From: Maratus speciosus
Taxonomy: Eukaryota; Arthropoda; Arachnida; Araneae; Salticidae
DNA: 64,000 nt
Reading direction: 5' to 3'
Assembly (NCBI GenBank): GCA_963932465.1
Contig: OZ010795.1
Location: 479,622,806-479,686,805, forward strand
Every line of letters starts with the position of its first letter. The first letter of the stretch is position 1. Shown piece by piece: positions 11,497 to 22,530 of the stretch. Made by a program: the position numbers and the translations under genes. The notes beneath the pieces were generated by a model that searched no databases, was not told the origin of the DNA, and saw nothing but the letters and a program-made list of their open reading frames with translations.

Positions 11497-11717
11497 AACT
11501 TTTAGAGTACCAGACAAGACATGTTCATCAGCACATGCTATTTTTCCTTTCACATGCATGGAAACATGATCTAGACTCGTTATGTCTCATGTTGTCTGCT
11601 GAAATGAATTGTTAAAAGTAGAAATTACTTCTATTAATAATTAAAAGCACTTAAATTACAAAAAAGAAAAAATGTTATATTAAATTTGTTCTAAAAATAC
11701 CAAATGATTTTTTTGAC

Positions 11718-11750
<33 letters not shown>

Positions 11751-11787
11751 AAGAAACGGTTTCAACCGTGCCAACCCCTCCTAAAAT

Positions 11788-12741
11788 GAACCATTTTTTT
11801 TCTTATTGACCCATATCTTATTCTAATGAAACAAAGTTTTGCTCTGTGCGCTATGACTAGAAAAAAATTACGAACTGTACATCAAGGCTGAAAATTTGAG
11901 TGAGGGTAGTCCAAGGCTCATGGGTGCAAGTCTTCCGTGGGCTGTCACCAGGACATGACATATTTGTCTTTTAAAAATTCCCTAGAGCAGTATCAAGATG
12001 AATTTTTTTTAATATTACGTATTTGCACACATTCTTAAATTTTATATACTTTAGCCTTTCAACTTCAGCTGGGGGAAAGGGGGAATCAAAAATATTTTCA
12101 GTCCTGGCACATTTTGTAACTTGGAACCATGCCAAGACCTTTTCTGATGCACCAGAGAATTTTCAATTTTTTGTTAATTAGTCAAGATATTAATTAAAAA
12201 TGATAATGAACTCTCATCAAAACCTCATCTCTTATTCTGCGTCAACCAGTAATGCATGCCTAGTATCAGATTGTGCATTAGGATGAAAGGAAGATCCAAA
12301 CATGCATTTTACTTTGTGTTTTTTCACAGTTTTGTACGGATGGAGCTGATGTGAAAAAAAAACACACATTTCTTTATCAACTAGATATCAGTATTTTTGT
12401 TTTCGAATTTTTGTTATGGGATCTATAACTCTCATATTTATATTATAACTACAGAATATCTTAAACAATTCAGACAAGAACTAGTGAAATAAACCAAGTG
12501 AAAAAATGTCTTCTTAAAAGTAGTTTTATCACTAAAAATAAATATTTTTTCAAGAATTTTTTCATTTAAAAATATAAATTCAGACAAAATAGAGTCAAAT
12601 ATATAAAATCATAATTTTGAGGTTTATTTAATGTTATCATATGCCTGGGCAATGGCAGTTCAGCTAGTAGGTGTTATTTTTAAGATTATGATTTCAGAGA
12701 AATCTAAAGTTTGGTATTTACAAAGTTTTTTCCTCTTTCAG
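11788..12741. other. AT-rich, possible intron
   Basis: No coding or repeat structure was recognised. It ends with TTTTTTCCTCTTTCAG, a strong 3' splice-site sequence before the segment at 12742. Confidence 0.4.
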
Positions 12742-12881
12742 AAATTTTTTGTGCATTAATTTTACTCCCAATGTTACTTTACCAAGGAGTATTTAGAAAA
12801 TCTGGTTCCAAAAATTCTAAGCACATAATAATAAAACCCACTGGGGCCCAGTCTCTTGATCATTTCATCCAATTTCTGTCT
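12742..12881 (+). CDS. Exon-like segment 2 of a transposon-associated gene
   Basis: It sits between a strong acceptor (polypyrimidine then CAG at 12739-12741) and a donor GTATGT at 12882. The open frame reads EIFCALILLPMLLYQGVF and later AQSLDHFIQFLS. The pattern hydrophobic-A-L-hydrophobic-L-P followed by a loop and a Phe-Ile segment resembles the middle part of uncharacterised proteins often encoded beside transposase-like genes in fish and cnidarians. That resemblance is from memory. No catalytic domain is visible. Confidence 0.5.
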
Positions 12882-13083
12882 GTATGTATCCTTCTATTGT
12901 ATAATTTACATAATCACATAGCCAGAGAGATGGCTGAAGCACCCCCGAAAGTTTAAAAAATCTTTCTCTAATTATGATAGATATAATGATGATAGATCTC
13001 TATTGATAATAAAATATCCGCTGGTAACTAATTTTTAATTCTGTCTTGCACCACTTTCTCAAACCAAAATATTTTCACATATA

Positions 13084-13881
13084 CACTACCTGACATTGAA
13101 AATGCAACACCAGGAAAGAGTGGCCAGAAAATGATGAAACTCGACAAACAGAGAGAGACAGCAACGGACAGTAGTTGAATTGAACAATATTTCGAAAATA
13201 TAGCCATAATACAAAGCGAGAATAGCATCAGCTCAGTAGGATGTAGGACCACCGTAACGATACACGAAGCAACACGTCTAGGTACAGAGTCAATGAGAGT
13301 ACTACAATGGTTCTGGTCGATATGGGAACATTCAGGGTGTCTTGAACACACTGCAAAGTGGAGGTAGAGGTGGCTTGCGGGTTCACTACTGCTTTTCGGG
13401 GGAAGCGTCTATCCACATGTGCTGACGTCACTCTGGCTGCACTAGCACCCTTCAAACTTTCCACATTTCCTCGTTCCAACCACCTTCGCCACAGCGGTGC
13501 ACTGTGGATGCATACAGATGTGTCTCAGCTGCGAATATGACATATGGACCAATCTGTCCGTCTCAGTCCAATCACCATGCCCTTCGTAAAATCGTCTGTC
13601 TGCTGTAAATGTCTCCGTTGACAGTGGCCTGGCATTCTCTGCTATTACACGCGTCCTGGGAGACAAGAACAAAATTTCTACGATGCTTTCCCTAGCAGAA
13701 GTAAAGCTACGAATACTGCCCATTTTGCAGGTTCCTTCCGTTATATCTTATTCAACATGCACTGGAGAGCTGCGCATTTCATATCGTTTAAATAACTCTA
13801 TCACATGCATCTATCCTGAAATTTGAATAAATATCTGTCCTCTCCTACTTCTTGGTGTTGCATGTTCAATGTCACATAGTG
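13084..13881 (-). mobile_element. Tc1/mariner-like element with TA target duplication
   Basis: The ends are CACTACCTGACATTG... and ...CAATGTCACATAGTG; the TIR matches in about 25 of 28 positions. TA flanks both sides (13082-13083, 13882-13883). The 798-bp element is much more GC-rich than its surroundings. On the minus strand it starts MGSIRSFTSARES and continues to a segment including VTSAHVDRRFPRKAVV, similar to the helix-turn-helix region of Tc1-type transposases. No DDE catalytic domain can be seen, so it is an internally deleted derivative. Confidence 0.75.
13228..13723 (-). pseudogene. Tc1-like transposase N-terminal remnant
   Basis: Two overlapping minus-strand frames carry the start (MGSIRSF near 13723) and a DNA-binding-like segment (RVTSAHVDRRF, then NVPISTRTI). 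The Thr-Ser-Ala-x-x-Asp-Arg spacing and closing Ser-x-x-Thr-Ile are familiar from Tc1 bipartite DNA-binding domains. The frame change between the two pieces and absence of the DDE/D domain show it is non-functional. The middle part between the two frames is unrecognised and may be scrambled. Confidence 0.55.
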
Positions 13882-14720
13882 TACTTTGACAATGTGTGCA
13901 AGTGAAATGTACTAAAAAGTTTTATCTTTTAAAATAGTGATACGAATAGAATATAAAAATAGTCACCAGTACGTTTTCTGTCTTTTTGATCATAAAATAA
14001 AATTTCACTTAAAAAAAAAAAAAATAGAATTTTTGACATGGGTATCAAGTATACTATAAGGAGGAATACACCTTAGTTTAAGCCTTGTTTATTTTTTTAT
14101 TCACACTTTAAAGTGTGCAAATTATTGCTATCATATCAGAAAAAATTCCAAGATTGAGCCCCCTCCGAAGGAAAATCCTGGTTATGGGTCTGCCAATAAC
14201 TCTTGTGATTGTTGATTTACATTAAAATATTAGTTGTATTATTATAAATATCAAGTATTGTATTTTTGTGAGGTTTATATGATAACAACAGTAGGATAAT
14301 TATCACGTTTTTGTTTTTAAAACTATTCAATTAAAAAAATATTTTGTAATGAATTCTAAAATTACTACATAAATGTTACCCCACAAAAATGTAACACTTC
14401 TCATTATTTATTTATTTTTGAATTTAGTTTGTAAGTGCTGATAATTCTGTATTTACATCCAAATCTTGTGAAAGATATATGCTATTGGATTATTGCAGCA
14501 AGATTGCTATTGAAAATTAAGTGTGTAGTATTTATGCATGGATACAGTACTTACAGGAGCTCACAAAAAGAGTTCATTACACGACACAAAGTTCTTACAA
14601 TCTGTATATATTTCTGAAGTGCCCTAAATCATGCTGCTTTTGTAAATTGTTCACAGGGTGACAACAATCAAGAAATTATTGCACTTATTTTTAAAATGTT
14701 TTTCTTTTGTTTATAGGTAG
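13882..14720. other. AT-rich, possible intron
   Basis: Nothing coding is recognised. The stretch ends with TTTGTTTATAGGTAG, giving the acceptor for the next segment. Confidence 0.4.
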
Positions 14721-15033
14721 TGCCAAGGCATCGAAAAGTTTATGAAAGAAGACAGACTATTGGGTGGAGACTGTAAACAACCGCTTGTATTAGCTATTGG
14801 GAAGTTAAACCCTGTACAAACATTAATTTTTGAAAACCATTGTATAAAAACAAGTAGTATGTTAAAAGCAGTTGATTTATGCTTTAAGATAACATATTTT
14901 AAACTTGGAATTTTCTCCTTACTGTAGTAATGTATGGAATTTTCTAAATGTCTGTTTTTATAAATGTGATGCACAAAATGAAATGGCATCTTGTATCAGA
15001 GAACTGAAAGAACGGATTTTTTTAAGTGTGTAA
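14721..15033 (+). pseudogene. Exon-like segment 3 (C-terminal), frameshifted
   Basis: After the acceptor GTAG the frame reads KQPLVLAIGKLNPVQTLIFE and then LKAVDLCFKITYF. A one-base shift near 14915 then breaks the frame; in the new frame NVWNFLNVCF and IRELKERIF precede a stop at 15031. The order (Pro-hydrophobic strand, ...AxDxCFK..., Trp/Phe helix, RELKxR end) matches the C-terminus of transposon-associated uncharacterised proteins known from fish and corals. With segments at 8704 and 12742 it would form the 3' end of one spliced gene. The link and family are inference; the decay is visible. Confidence 0.55.
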
Positions 15034-15197
15034 ATATCATATTTTTACTTTGCATTGTACCAGTATGAAACTTTTCATCCTAGTTATCCTTTTTTTATTA
15101 TTATAGATATCAACTGAATGTCATAATATTTTAATCTAATGTAAATTTTATTTCATTTGAGATAGTCATTTGTTTGGGGCTGGTGTAGGAAAGCCTT

Positions 15198-15310
15198 TCA
15201 TCTCCTTACTGTAGTAATGTATGAAACTTTCTCAATGCCTGTTTTATACTAAATGTGATGCACAAAAAACAAAATGAAGTGACATCCTATATCAGTGAAC
15301 TAAAAAGGAC
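15198..15310 (+). repeat. Duplicated 3' part of segment 3
   Basis: CATCTCCTTACTGTAGTAAT to the AGTGAACTAAAAAGGAC end repeats 14913-15025 with small changes, about 285 bp downstream in the same orientation. It shows a local tandem duplication of the last exon. Confidence 0.75.
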
Positions 15311-15493
15311 TATTAATATAATATTTTAATCTTAATGTAAATTGTCATTTGAGAAATAAATATTCTCATAGGGAGTTGGGAGAGGGACTTTAATATTTCT
15401 GCACTTGTTTTTAGACTGAATTAAAAGAACATTTAAATTCTGTTTTTTTCTTATATTTTATCAGCTACAATTTGTATTTAAAAATTTGCAGCC

Positions 15494-17681
15494 ATGTTTT
15501 GCTCACTTTGCAAAAAAAAATTTCAAAATCCACATGATCTTTGCCGTCACATTCGAAATTATCATAAGACATGTATACTTAAGCGGTATGTGTGTTATGA
15601 TGAAAGCTGTAGACAAGCATTTATGAAGTTGTTTAACTATGAGAGACATCTGAAAAGATTTCATGCTAGTGACGTAGAAATAGACATTTCAGAAAGTCGT
15701 AATTTTTCAAATCAGCCGATAAATAGTAAAGATGGTGATTTGTCTTCTGATGATTTACCCTCAAATTGATATTTTCAAATCAATTTTTGGGGTGATTCAG
15801 AAATATGTAAACATGAACAATTTCAAAAGGATATTTTGCAATATTGCAGTGAAACATGTAGCAAAAGCAGTGTACTACTGTTCTAGTATTATCTCATCTA
15901 TCAATAGTACTTCATCTTTTCTGTACAATACTGTAAATTATTTAAAATCAGAAACAGTGAATTTTTTAACTGAAAATGGAATGAAATGTGAAAAAAACAC
16001 AAAATCACTGATGGCAACATTTGATTTTGCTGCTTCTTCATTGTCTACATTTTATTCAAAACATAAAATAGTCAATGCCATTAAAGCAAGTGGTTGCTAT
16101 GTTGAGCCAAAGGAGATTGCTTTAGGTACACGATATGAACAAAAGTTTATAGATGGCTACCTCACCAAATTCTTAAAAATGACACATGCCAATACATAAG
16201 TATAGTAGACACAATGAAAAAAATTATTTCTATTGATGGATTTTTGCATATTTTCAAAACATACAAACAAAACAAAAGTCTTAGAAATGCAACCCTTTGT
16301 AGTATCCAAGATGGATTTTATTATTATTCCAATGCAATTTTAAGCTCTGTGGATACAATAGTAATCGAGTTGTATATAGATGATGTGGAGCTTACAAAAT
16401 CCATTGGGGTCACATACCGGTGTACATAAATTGGGATTCGTATATTTTAAAATTAAAGATTTGCCTGTGCACCTTCAATCTTTGTTAGATTCAATATTTA
16501 TAACTAACATACACTATTCTCTTGATGTCGAAAAATATGGTTATCGGACAATACTAGATAGACTTGTTCATGATTTGAAAAAGCTTTCAGATGAAGGTAT
16601 AGAATTTCAGGGAAATATATACAAAGTTGTAATTTGGCAAGTGGTAGGTGATAATTTAGGGTTGAATAAACTGCTGGGGTTTGTTGAGAGCTTTACTGCT
16701 ATTTTTTGTTGTAGATTTTGTCTAGCAAAAAAATATATTTTGTATAAAAATATAAAGGAAGATATTAGTTTACTACGTAATAAAACTGAGCATGACATGC
16801 ATGTTAATAAAGTGTCTTCTGGTGACATAACAGTATCAGAATGTGGTGTTAAAACTCCTTGCTGCCTAAATGATTTAAGTTATTGGCATGTGACAAATAA
16901 TTTGATTGTAGATGTAATGCACGATCTTTTTGAAGGTTGGTGTGCTAGTGAAACCTTCTTAATAGTACATCAGTTTGTTTTTAAAGCCAAAATTTTCACT
17001 TAGTCTTTTAAATGATAGGATAATAAATTTTAATTATGGTAAATATGAATCAAGTTCTAAACCAGTGTCAATAAACAGAGAAAAACTTTTAAATCTTGAT
17101 GGTTCTAATGGGCAAAGTGCATCTCAAATGTGGACCTTGATTCGAAACATACCCTTATTAATTGGTGACAAAATTTCTGAAGATAACGAATTTTGGCAGT
17201 TATTTAATCTTATGTTGAAATTAATTGATACTATTATGGCTCCAGACATTACCTGAAACTTTTAAATTAGCAGAAAATATAGCAGATCATCACAAACTTT
17301 TTTTAGAGCTTTTTCCAGATAAACATTTATCACCAAAAATGCATTTTGCAGTACACTATCCTAGGATCATAAGGCAGCTAGGGCCTCCAGTTATGTATTG
17401 GAGCATGCGATATGTAAGCAAACATTATCCTTCAAAAAGATGTGCATCAGCTAGCAAAAATTTTGTAAATGTTGCTAAAACAGTAGCCATACGCCATCCG
17501 GTACAGGTCAGTTCGACGCCAACGTTTCGACGCCAACTGTTCGACGCCAACGTTTCGACGCGTGGTCAGTTCGACGCCGTACTTTTCGACGCCGGGGCAG
17601 TTCGACGCCATATATTTTTTATGAAACTTAGGAACTTCCGATTTTATTTACGTTTGCACAGCTTATTTAGACTTTCTAACA

Positions 17682-17754
<73 letters not shown>

Positions 17755-18798
17755 CTGTGTTAAAAAAAGAAAAGAAAAAATGTTTACAATGTAAAATATC
17801 TTTATTTTTATGTTCTTACTAAAAAACACCCATTCTTATTTAAATTAATTGCTAATGAGCTATTTTCTTCAAAACTTTTAAATTCCTTTACAATGTATTT
17901 TATTCTATTTATTGCTATAGGAATATAATTCACAAATATCCACATTTTAAAAGTACTAATTAAATGAAACTCTTTAATAAAGACCTGTTTAACACTTTCA
18001 CACATATATTTATTTCAAATATGCATGCAAACAATCGATAATTCAATAAATAAAAATCAGTCATATTGCTTATTTATTTGAATCACGCTTCATATACATA
18101 ACAAAAATATATATATATTATATCAGGCATATTGCATATTTATTCTAAAAATAAATAAAAATACGGAAAAAAATATATGGCGTCGAACTGCCCCGGCGTC
18201 GAAAAGTACGGCGTCGAACTGACCACGCGTCGAAACGTTGGCGTCGAATCGTTGGCGTCGAACCGTCGGCGTCGAAACAACCTGCTTCGTACGCCATCAG
18301 TTATAAATTGCACATACTTTACATGAGAAATATTTTAAATGCAATGCAATATCAAATGTGTTGGAAACAACATATGGAAAAATGCATAGTTAAAAGGAAC
18401 ATAATTTGAAACTTGAAGTAAACGGTTTGAGTGACAATTCGGAAGTAATGCAGTGTAATGGTTTTCGTTATAATGGCACAACATATTAAAAAAATATGGT
18501 TGTGTTTGTTTCTTGCATTGATGAGTTACCTATTTTTGGTAAAATAAAAAAAAAAATGTTTGTCCTTAATAATAATGCATTTTTAATTTATGATTTGTTT
18601 GAGTTTTTAGGTTTTGACAGCCATTTTCACTGATATGTTGTAAGTTCTACTGGTGCTGTTAATCTAATAAACATAAAAGATTTATTTAACTATGTTCCAT
18701 TGCATATAAGAAACTCATATGATTTAAATGACAAATCAGTGTATGTTACACTGCGGTATAATCCATGCTGTACAAATGAAAAATTTGAAATAATTTAA
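15494..18798 (+). pseudogene. Zinc-finger plus transposase-like gene, broken
   Basis: The start ATG at 15494 opens two C2H2 fingers: CSLC...HIRNYH (CX2CX12HX4H) and CYDESC...HLKRFH (CX4CX12HX4H). The coding track then passes through several frames, with shifts near 15760, 16200, 16400, 16990 and 17245. A central motif LIVDVMHDLFEGWC (16905-16950) and a downstream segment YWSMRYVSKHYPS (17395-17435) resemble conserved blocks of animal EnSpm/CACTA-like transposase proteins; the assignment is from memory. A 791-bp element splits it at 17499-18289. Coding resumes at 18299 and ends with YVTLRYNPC and a stop at 18796. It follows, in the same orientation, the exon-like pieces at 8.7-15.0 kb. Dead in its present form. 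Confidence 0.65.
17499..18289. mobile_element. 791-bp TIR element with GTCGAACG-type repeats, 9-bp duplication
   Basis: TACGCCATC stands on both sides (17490-17498 and 18290-18298). The arms are about 110-120 bp long and are packed with TTCGACGCC motifs on the left and GGCGTCGAA on the right. The outermost bases are CGGTACAGGT and the inverse ACCTGCTTCG. The interior is AT-rich with a (TA)n and a T-run (about 17685-17747). No transposase is encoded. A 9-bp duplication with long TIRs fits a Mutator-like MITE, not proven. Confidence 0.85.
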
Positions 18799-19799
18799 AA
18801 GATTGCTTGTTTTTTAAATAAATTTATATTTAGTTTTCTTTTGTTTTGTTCTTTTTGTTAAAATTATGAATATCGGGAAACTATTGTTGTAAATCTTCAG
18901 TATTTAATTGAAATAGTTTTATGGATCAGTGGTGAGGTAAAATTTAGTACTAATTGTTTTCTTTATATTTGTAGTACAGTCAGTTTTATGTTTCTAGTTG
19001 GCCAAAAATTTGTTAATTTGTATGGGGTTGTATCATATGTTTTGTGGTAAGGGATTTTTTATATTGTACAATACAAAGCAGCAGTAAAACACCTATTTTA
19101 ATAGCTGATTGGCTTTCATTATTTTTCATAATTTGAAATAATAACCATAGAATGTATTGTCCAAAGTTGTTAAATTTGGCAAAAAAATCTAACTTAAACT
19201 GTTGTGTAATTAAAATATAACATTTAAAAGGAAAATTTTGAAAAGACTTTTGCATTTTATGTAAATATTATTATGGTTGCATCCAGCTGTTTTTTCTATG
19301 GGCAGCAAACTCTAATCTTGTCCATTTTATTTATCTATTTGCCATACTTCATATACTTTTCTTAATGTCTCTGCTTTCACAGTCTTTTCTCAACTCTCTT
19401 GCATCAATGCACTTTTTTAGGTAAAGGAATCAACAAAGAAAGTTTTACATTGTTGAAAGGTTCAACAATAGCAATAACATTATAATAAAATTCCAGCATC
19501 TTTTCGTTTCAATGACCATCTTGGTCTATTTGAAAATTTTCTGGTTTAGACATAAATTTTGACACCATTTCAAATCCCAAAAGCGTTCTTTCCGGTTTGG
19601 AAATAGAAACATGTGATGTTTTACCATAGCTAATAATGTATCTGATATTATACCTGTCCAGATAATGCTGAATGTGTCTGCTCTTTTACTGCAAATACAT
19701 CTGCATAGATGCCAATATCTCCGGAAATTCCGGAGTTTCTCCGGAAATGTAGGATAAAATACGGAAGTACGGTAATAAGGTAGAAAATACGGAAATTTG
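18799..19799. other. AT-rich flank, no feature recognised
   Basis: No coding, RNA or repeat structure could be supported. The 3' untranslated region of the broken gene would lie here. Confidence 0.4.
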
Positions 19800-21200
19800 A
19801 GACAAAAAAATCGCGAATTTCTTCGATCGATCGCGGCAAAAAATCACTAATTTCGTCAATCGGTCGTTGAAGTATATCGCGAAAATCGTCTATTAATCGA
19901 TAAAACCGCCAATTTCTACAATCGCTCGCGGCAGAAAATCTCAAATTTCTCCAACCGATCGTTGAAAAAAGTTGCAAATTTTGTCAATCAGTCGTTGCAA
20001 ATAATCGTGAAATTCATCCATAGGTCGTTGATAAAAATGCAGCCGCGGCAAAATATCGCGAATTGCGTTAATCAGTTGGGGGGAAATATCCTGAAATCCG
20101 GTAATCGGCCAATGATAAAAATCGCGGATTTCGTCAGTCACTTGCTGCGCTGCAAAAAAAATCTCGAATTCCGTTAGTCATTCGCGGTAAAGAATTGCTG
20201 TTTTCGTCAATGAGTCACGGCAAAAAATCGCTGTTTTCGTCAGTCAGTCGCGGCAAAAAAATCGCTGTTTCCGTCAGTCAGTCGCGGCAAAAAAATCGCT
20301 GTTTTCGTCAGTGAGTCGCGGCAAAAAATCGCTGTTTTCGTCAGTGAGTCGCGGCAAAAGATCGCTGTTTTCGTCAGTGAGTCGCGGCAAAAAATCTGTT
20401 TTCGTCAGTGAGTCGCGGCAAAAAATCGCTGTTTTCGTCAGTGAGTCGCGGCAAAAAATCGCTGTTTTCGTCAGTGAGTCGCGGCAAAAAATCTGTTTTC
20501 GTCAGTGAGTCGCGGCAAAGAATCTCTGTTTTCGTCAGTGAGTCGCGGCAAAAAATCTGTTCTTCAGTGAGTCGCGGCAAAAAATCGCTGTTTTCGTCAG
20601 TGAGTCGCGGCAAAAGATCGCTGTTTTCGTCAGTGAGTCGCGGCAAAAAATCTGTTTTCGTCAGTGAGTCGCGGCAAAAAATCGCTGTTTTCGTCAGTGA
20701 GTCGCGGCAAAAAATCGCTGTTTTCGTCAGTGAGTCGCGGCAAAAAATCGCTGTTTTCGTCAGTGAGTCGCGGCAAAAAATCTGTTTTCGTCAGTGAGTC
20801 GCGGCAAAGAATCTCTGTTTTCGTCAGTGAGTCGCGGCAAAAAATCTGTTCTTCAGTGAGTCGCGGCAAAAAATCGCTGTTTTCGTCAGTGAGTCGCGGC
20901 AAAAAATTGCGATTTTCGTTCGTCAGTCGCGGCAAAACATTGCGATTTTCTTCCATCAATCGCGGCAAAACATCGCAGTTTTCGTCGTTCAGTCGCGACA
21001 AAACAACGCGATTTTCGTCTGCAAGTTGCGGCAAAACATCGCGTTTTTCGTCCTCATGTCGCGGCAAAACATCGCGATTTTCGTCCTCATGTCGCGGCAA
21101 AACATCGCGATTTTCGTCCTCATGTCGCGGCAAAACATTCGCGATTTTCGTCAATCAATCTCGGTGGAAAATCGCGAATTTTGTTAATTGGTCGCGGGAT
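19800..21200. repeat. 33-bp minisatellite with higher-order structure
   Basis: The consensus unit is GTGAGTCGCGGC, AAAAAATCGC, TGTTTTCGTCA (33 bp). The central zone 20311-20888 is nearly uniform and the flanks grow divergent, as in satellites turning over by unequal exchange. Variants of 31 bp (loss of GC) and 29 bp occur in fixed order. The array is open for long stretches on both strands only because most units are 33 bp, a multiple of three. The degenerate array near 7.85-8.35 kb is related. Confidence 0.9.
20311..20855. repeat. Two copies of a higher-order repeat
   Basis: Unit types are A (AAAAAATCGCTG), B (AAAAGATCGCTG), C (31 bp, AAAAAATCTG), D (AAAGAATCTCTG) and E (29 bp). Copy one, 20311-20566, runs A-B-C-A-A-C-D-E (256 bp). 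Copy two, 20567-20855, runs A-B-C-A-A-A-C-D-E (289 bp). The shared order with one extra A shows a recent duplication of an eight-unit block. Confidence 0.9.
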
Positions 21201-21800
21201 TTCACTCACATCAATCACGGATATTTTGCTCCGTAGAGATAAAAAAAAATTCCAAAATTTATTATAAAAAATTATTAATACATTAAAAGTAAATTAAGTA
21301 ACCTTTATTTAAATTATGTTTGTGTTGATAAATGCAAAAGCTGCAAGAGGACTGAAAATATTTGTAAAAAATATAGCTCGTAAAAAACTTTGTGCAACTC
21401 CTGAAATGACTCCTGAAACCTGAACATTTTACTCCTGAAGAGTGTCCAAAACTCCTGAAATTTAACTGGTTTACTCCTGATACAGTCTTTACAATGTTGG
21501 CGTCTATGCATCTGAACCACTTCCTTCACTTAGGTGTTCTGCTTATCTCTCTACGTATAACTTTATAAAAAAGATTTATATTAAGGAGATTAGGTTAAGA
21601 AGTTAGCAGGCATTTATCTAAAACTAATTGAAGGGGATCCAGCTATATATTAGGTAAATACAAAGTTTTGGCAGCTTTGTAACAGTTTCGTATTCAAAAG
21701 TATGATTGTATGGCAATGTGCATGTATATTTGTCTGAATTTTTACCTGCATCTGTGTTTTAATAGGTTATTATTGAACAAAAGATCCATATAAAAAAGGA
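21201..21800. other. AT-rich, no feature recognised
   Basis: The segment 21385-21485 repeats ACTCCTGAA four to five times at irregular spacing. Otherwise nothing is seen. Confidence 0.4.
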
Positions 21801-21830
21801 CTAGCTGGCTTCGCTGGCTAGTGGGGCCCC
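21801..21830 (-). other. Helitron-like 3' terminus (candidate)
   Basis: On the minus strand CTAGCCAGCGAAGCCAGCTAG forms an imperfect hairpin that ends in CTAG followed by T. The element body would extend to the right; no 5' end was found. Confidence 0.35.
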
Positions 21831-22447
21831 AGAACCTCTAGCGAAAAACTAACCTCAAACCAAACAAAACTGTCTCGTCTCCCTGCTGTGGTAAGCCCCT
21901 CATTACATAAAAAAATTTCCTAAAATCTGACCTGGGGCCGAATGAATCTCTGACTCGTTTCCCTTTTGCCGATGGAACCATATTTAATCATAAATTGTTT
22001 ATGATAATTAACGGTTTTAATTTCCACACGAGTTTATGCATATATAATCATATTACATTGCCTGTAAGCCAGATTTTTATGTTGATGGATCTCCCTCCCA
22101 ACTCCAAAGTCAAGTTTAATGTTTTTTTAATTAAGATTCTTTAATTTACTTTCAAAATTTTGAATGTTATCTTGCAACTTTTATCTCCTGAAACAATTTA
22201 GTAGCTTTTTGCTAGAATCCACATTAGTCAGAGATAATGGTAGCATATGAGACTAATACAAAACTACTCTGCAATAAATTGTTTACTTTTTATGTTTATC
22301 ATTTTATTTAAACTTGAATTGTTATTCAGCCTCAAACTTTCAATCACTATTCCCACTCTTCTTGAGGGCTGATATATCTCTCACCGGGATGAATGTATCT
22401 TCTTTCCCTCATTTCTGGCTTATGTGCTTCTCTCTCTAGTGGACATA

Positions 22448-22530
22448 CAGTACCGCCTTCCGTTCCACTGTAATTTTGGAAATACAGTAAATGAAACCGA
22501 ACATTACAGATTGGACGGAAGGTGGTACTG
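22448..22530. repeat. 83-bp palindrome
   Basis: CAGTACCGCCTTCCGTTCC and its imperfect inverse ending GGACGGAAGGTGGTACTG enclose a short AT-rich loop. It may be a tiny fold-back element. The 77-codon plus-strand frame over it is an effect of its base composition. Confidence 0.6.

Larger units (their letters stand above)
9357..11779 (-). mobile_element. Inverted hAT-B family copy carrying a fold-back insert
   Basis: The interior from about 9400 to 10057 and from 11497 to 11760 is the reverse complement of hAT-B (2048-3563). The ends are CAGGGGTGGCA and TGCCAACCCCT, and the 8-bp target duplication CCTAAAAT lies at 9349-9356 and 11780-11787. This copy lacks the TTAA MITE found in hAT-B but has gained a 1.36-kb insert at 10099-11455. 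A run of 26-30 A lies near 11720. Non-coding. Confidence 0.8.

Noticed and set aside
12711..12956. Single-exon gene of 81 codons
   Set aside because: The acceptor at 12741 and donor at 12882 fit an exon inside this frame better than a stand-alone gene; the first and last codons are probably intronic.
15494..17003. Functional zinc-finger host gene
   Set aside because: At least four frame changes and a mobile insertion break it, and the motifs fit a transposon protein.
20311..21236. Long open frames on both strands (up to 190 codons, SRGKKSLFSSV repeats)
   Set aside because: They lie wholly in the 33-bp minisatellite. The period is a multiple of three and lacks stops in several frames, so open frames arise on both strands without selection.
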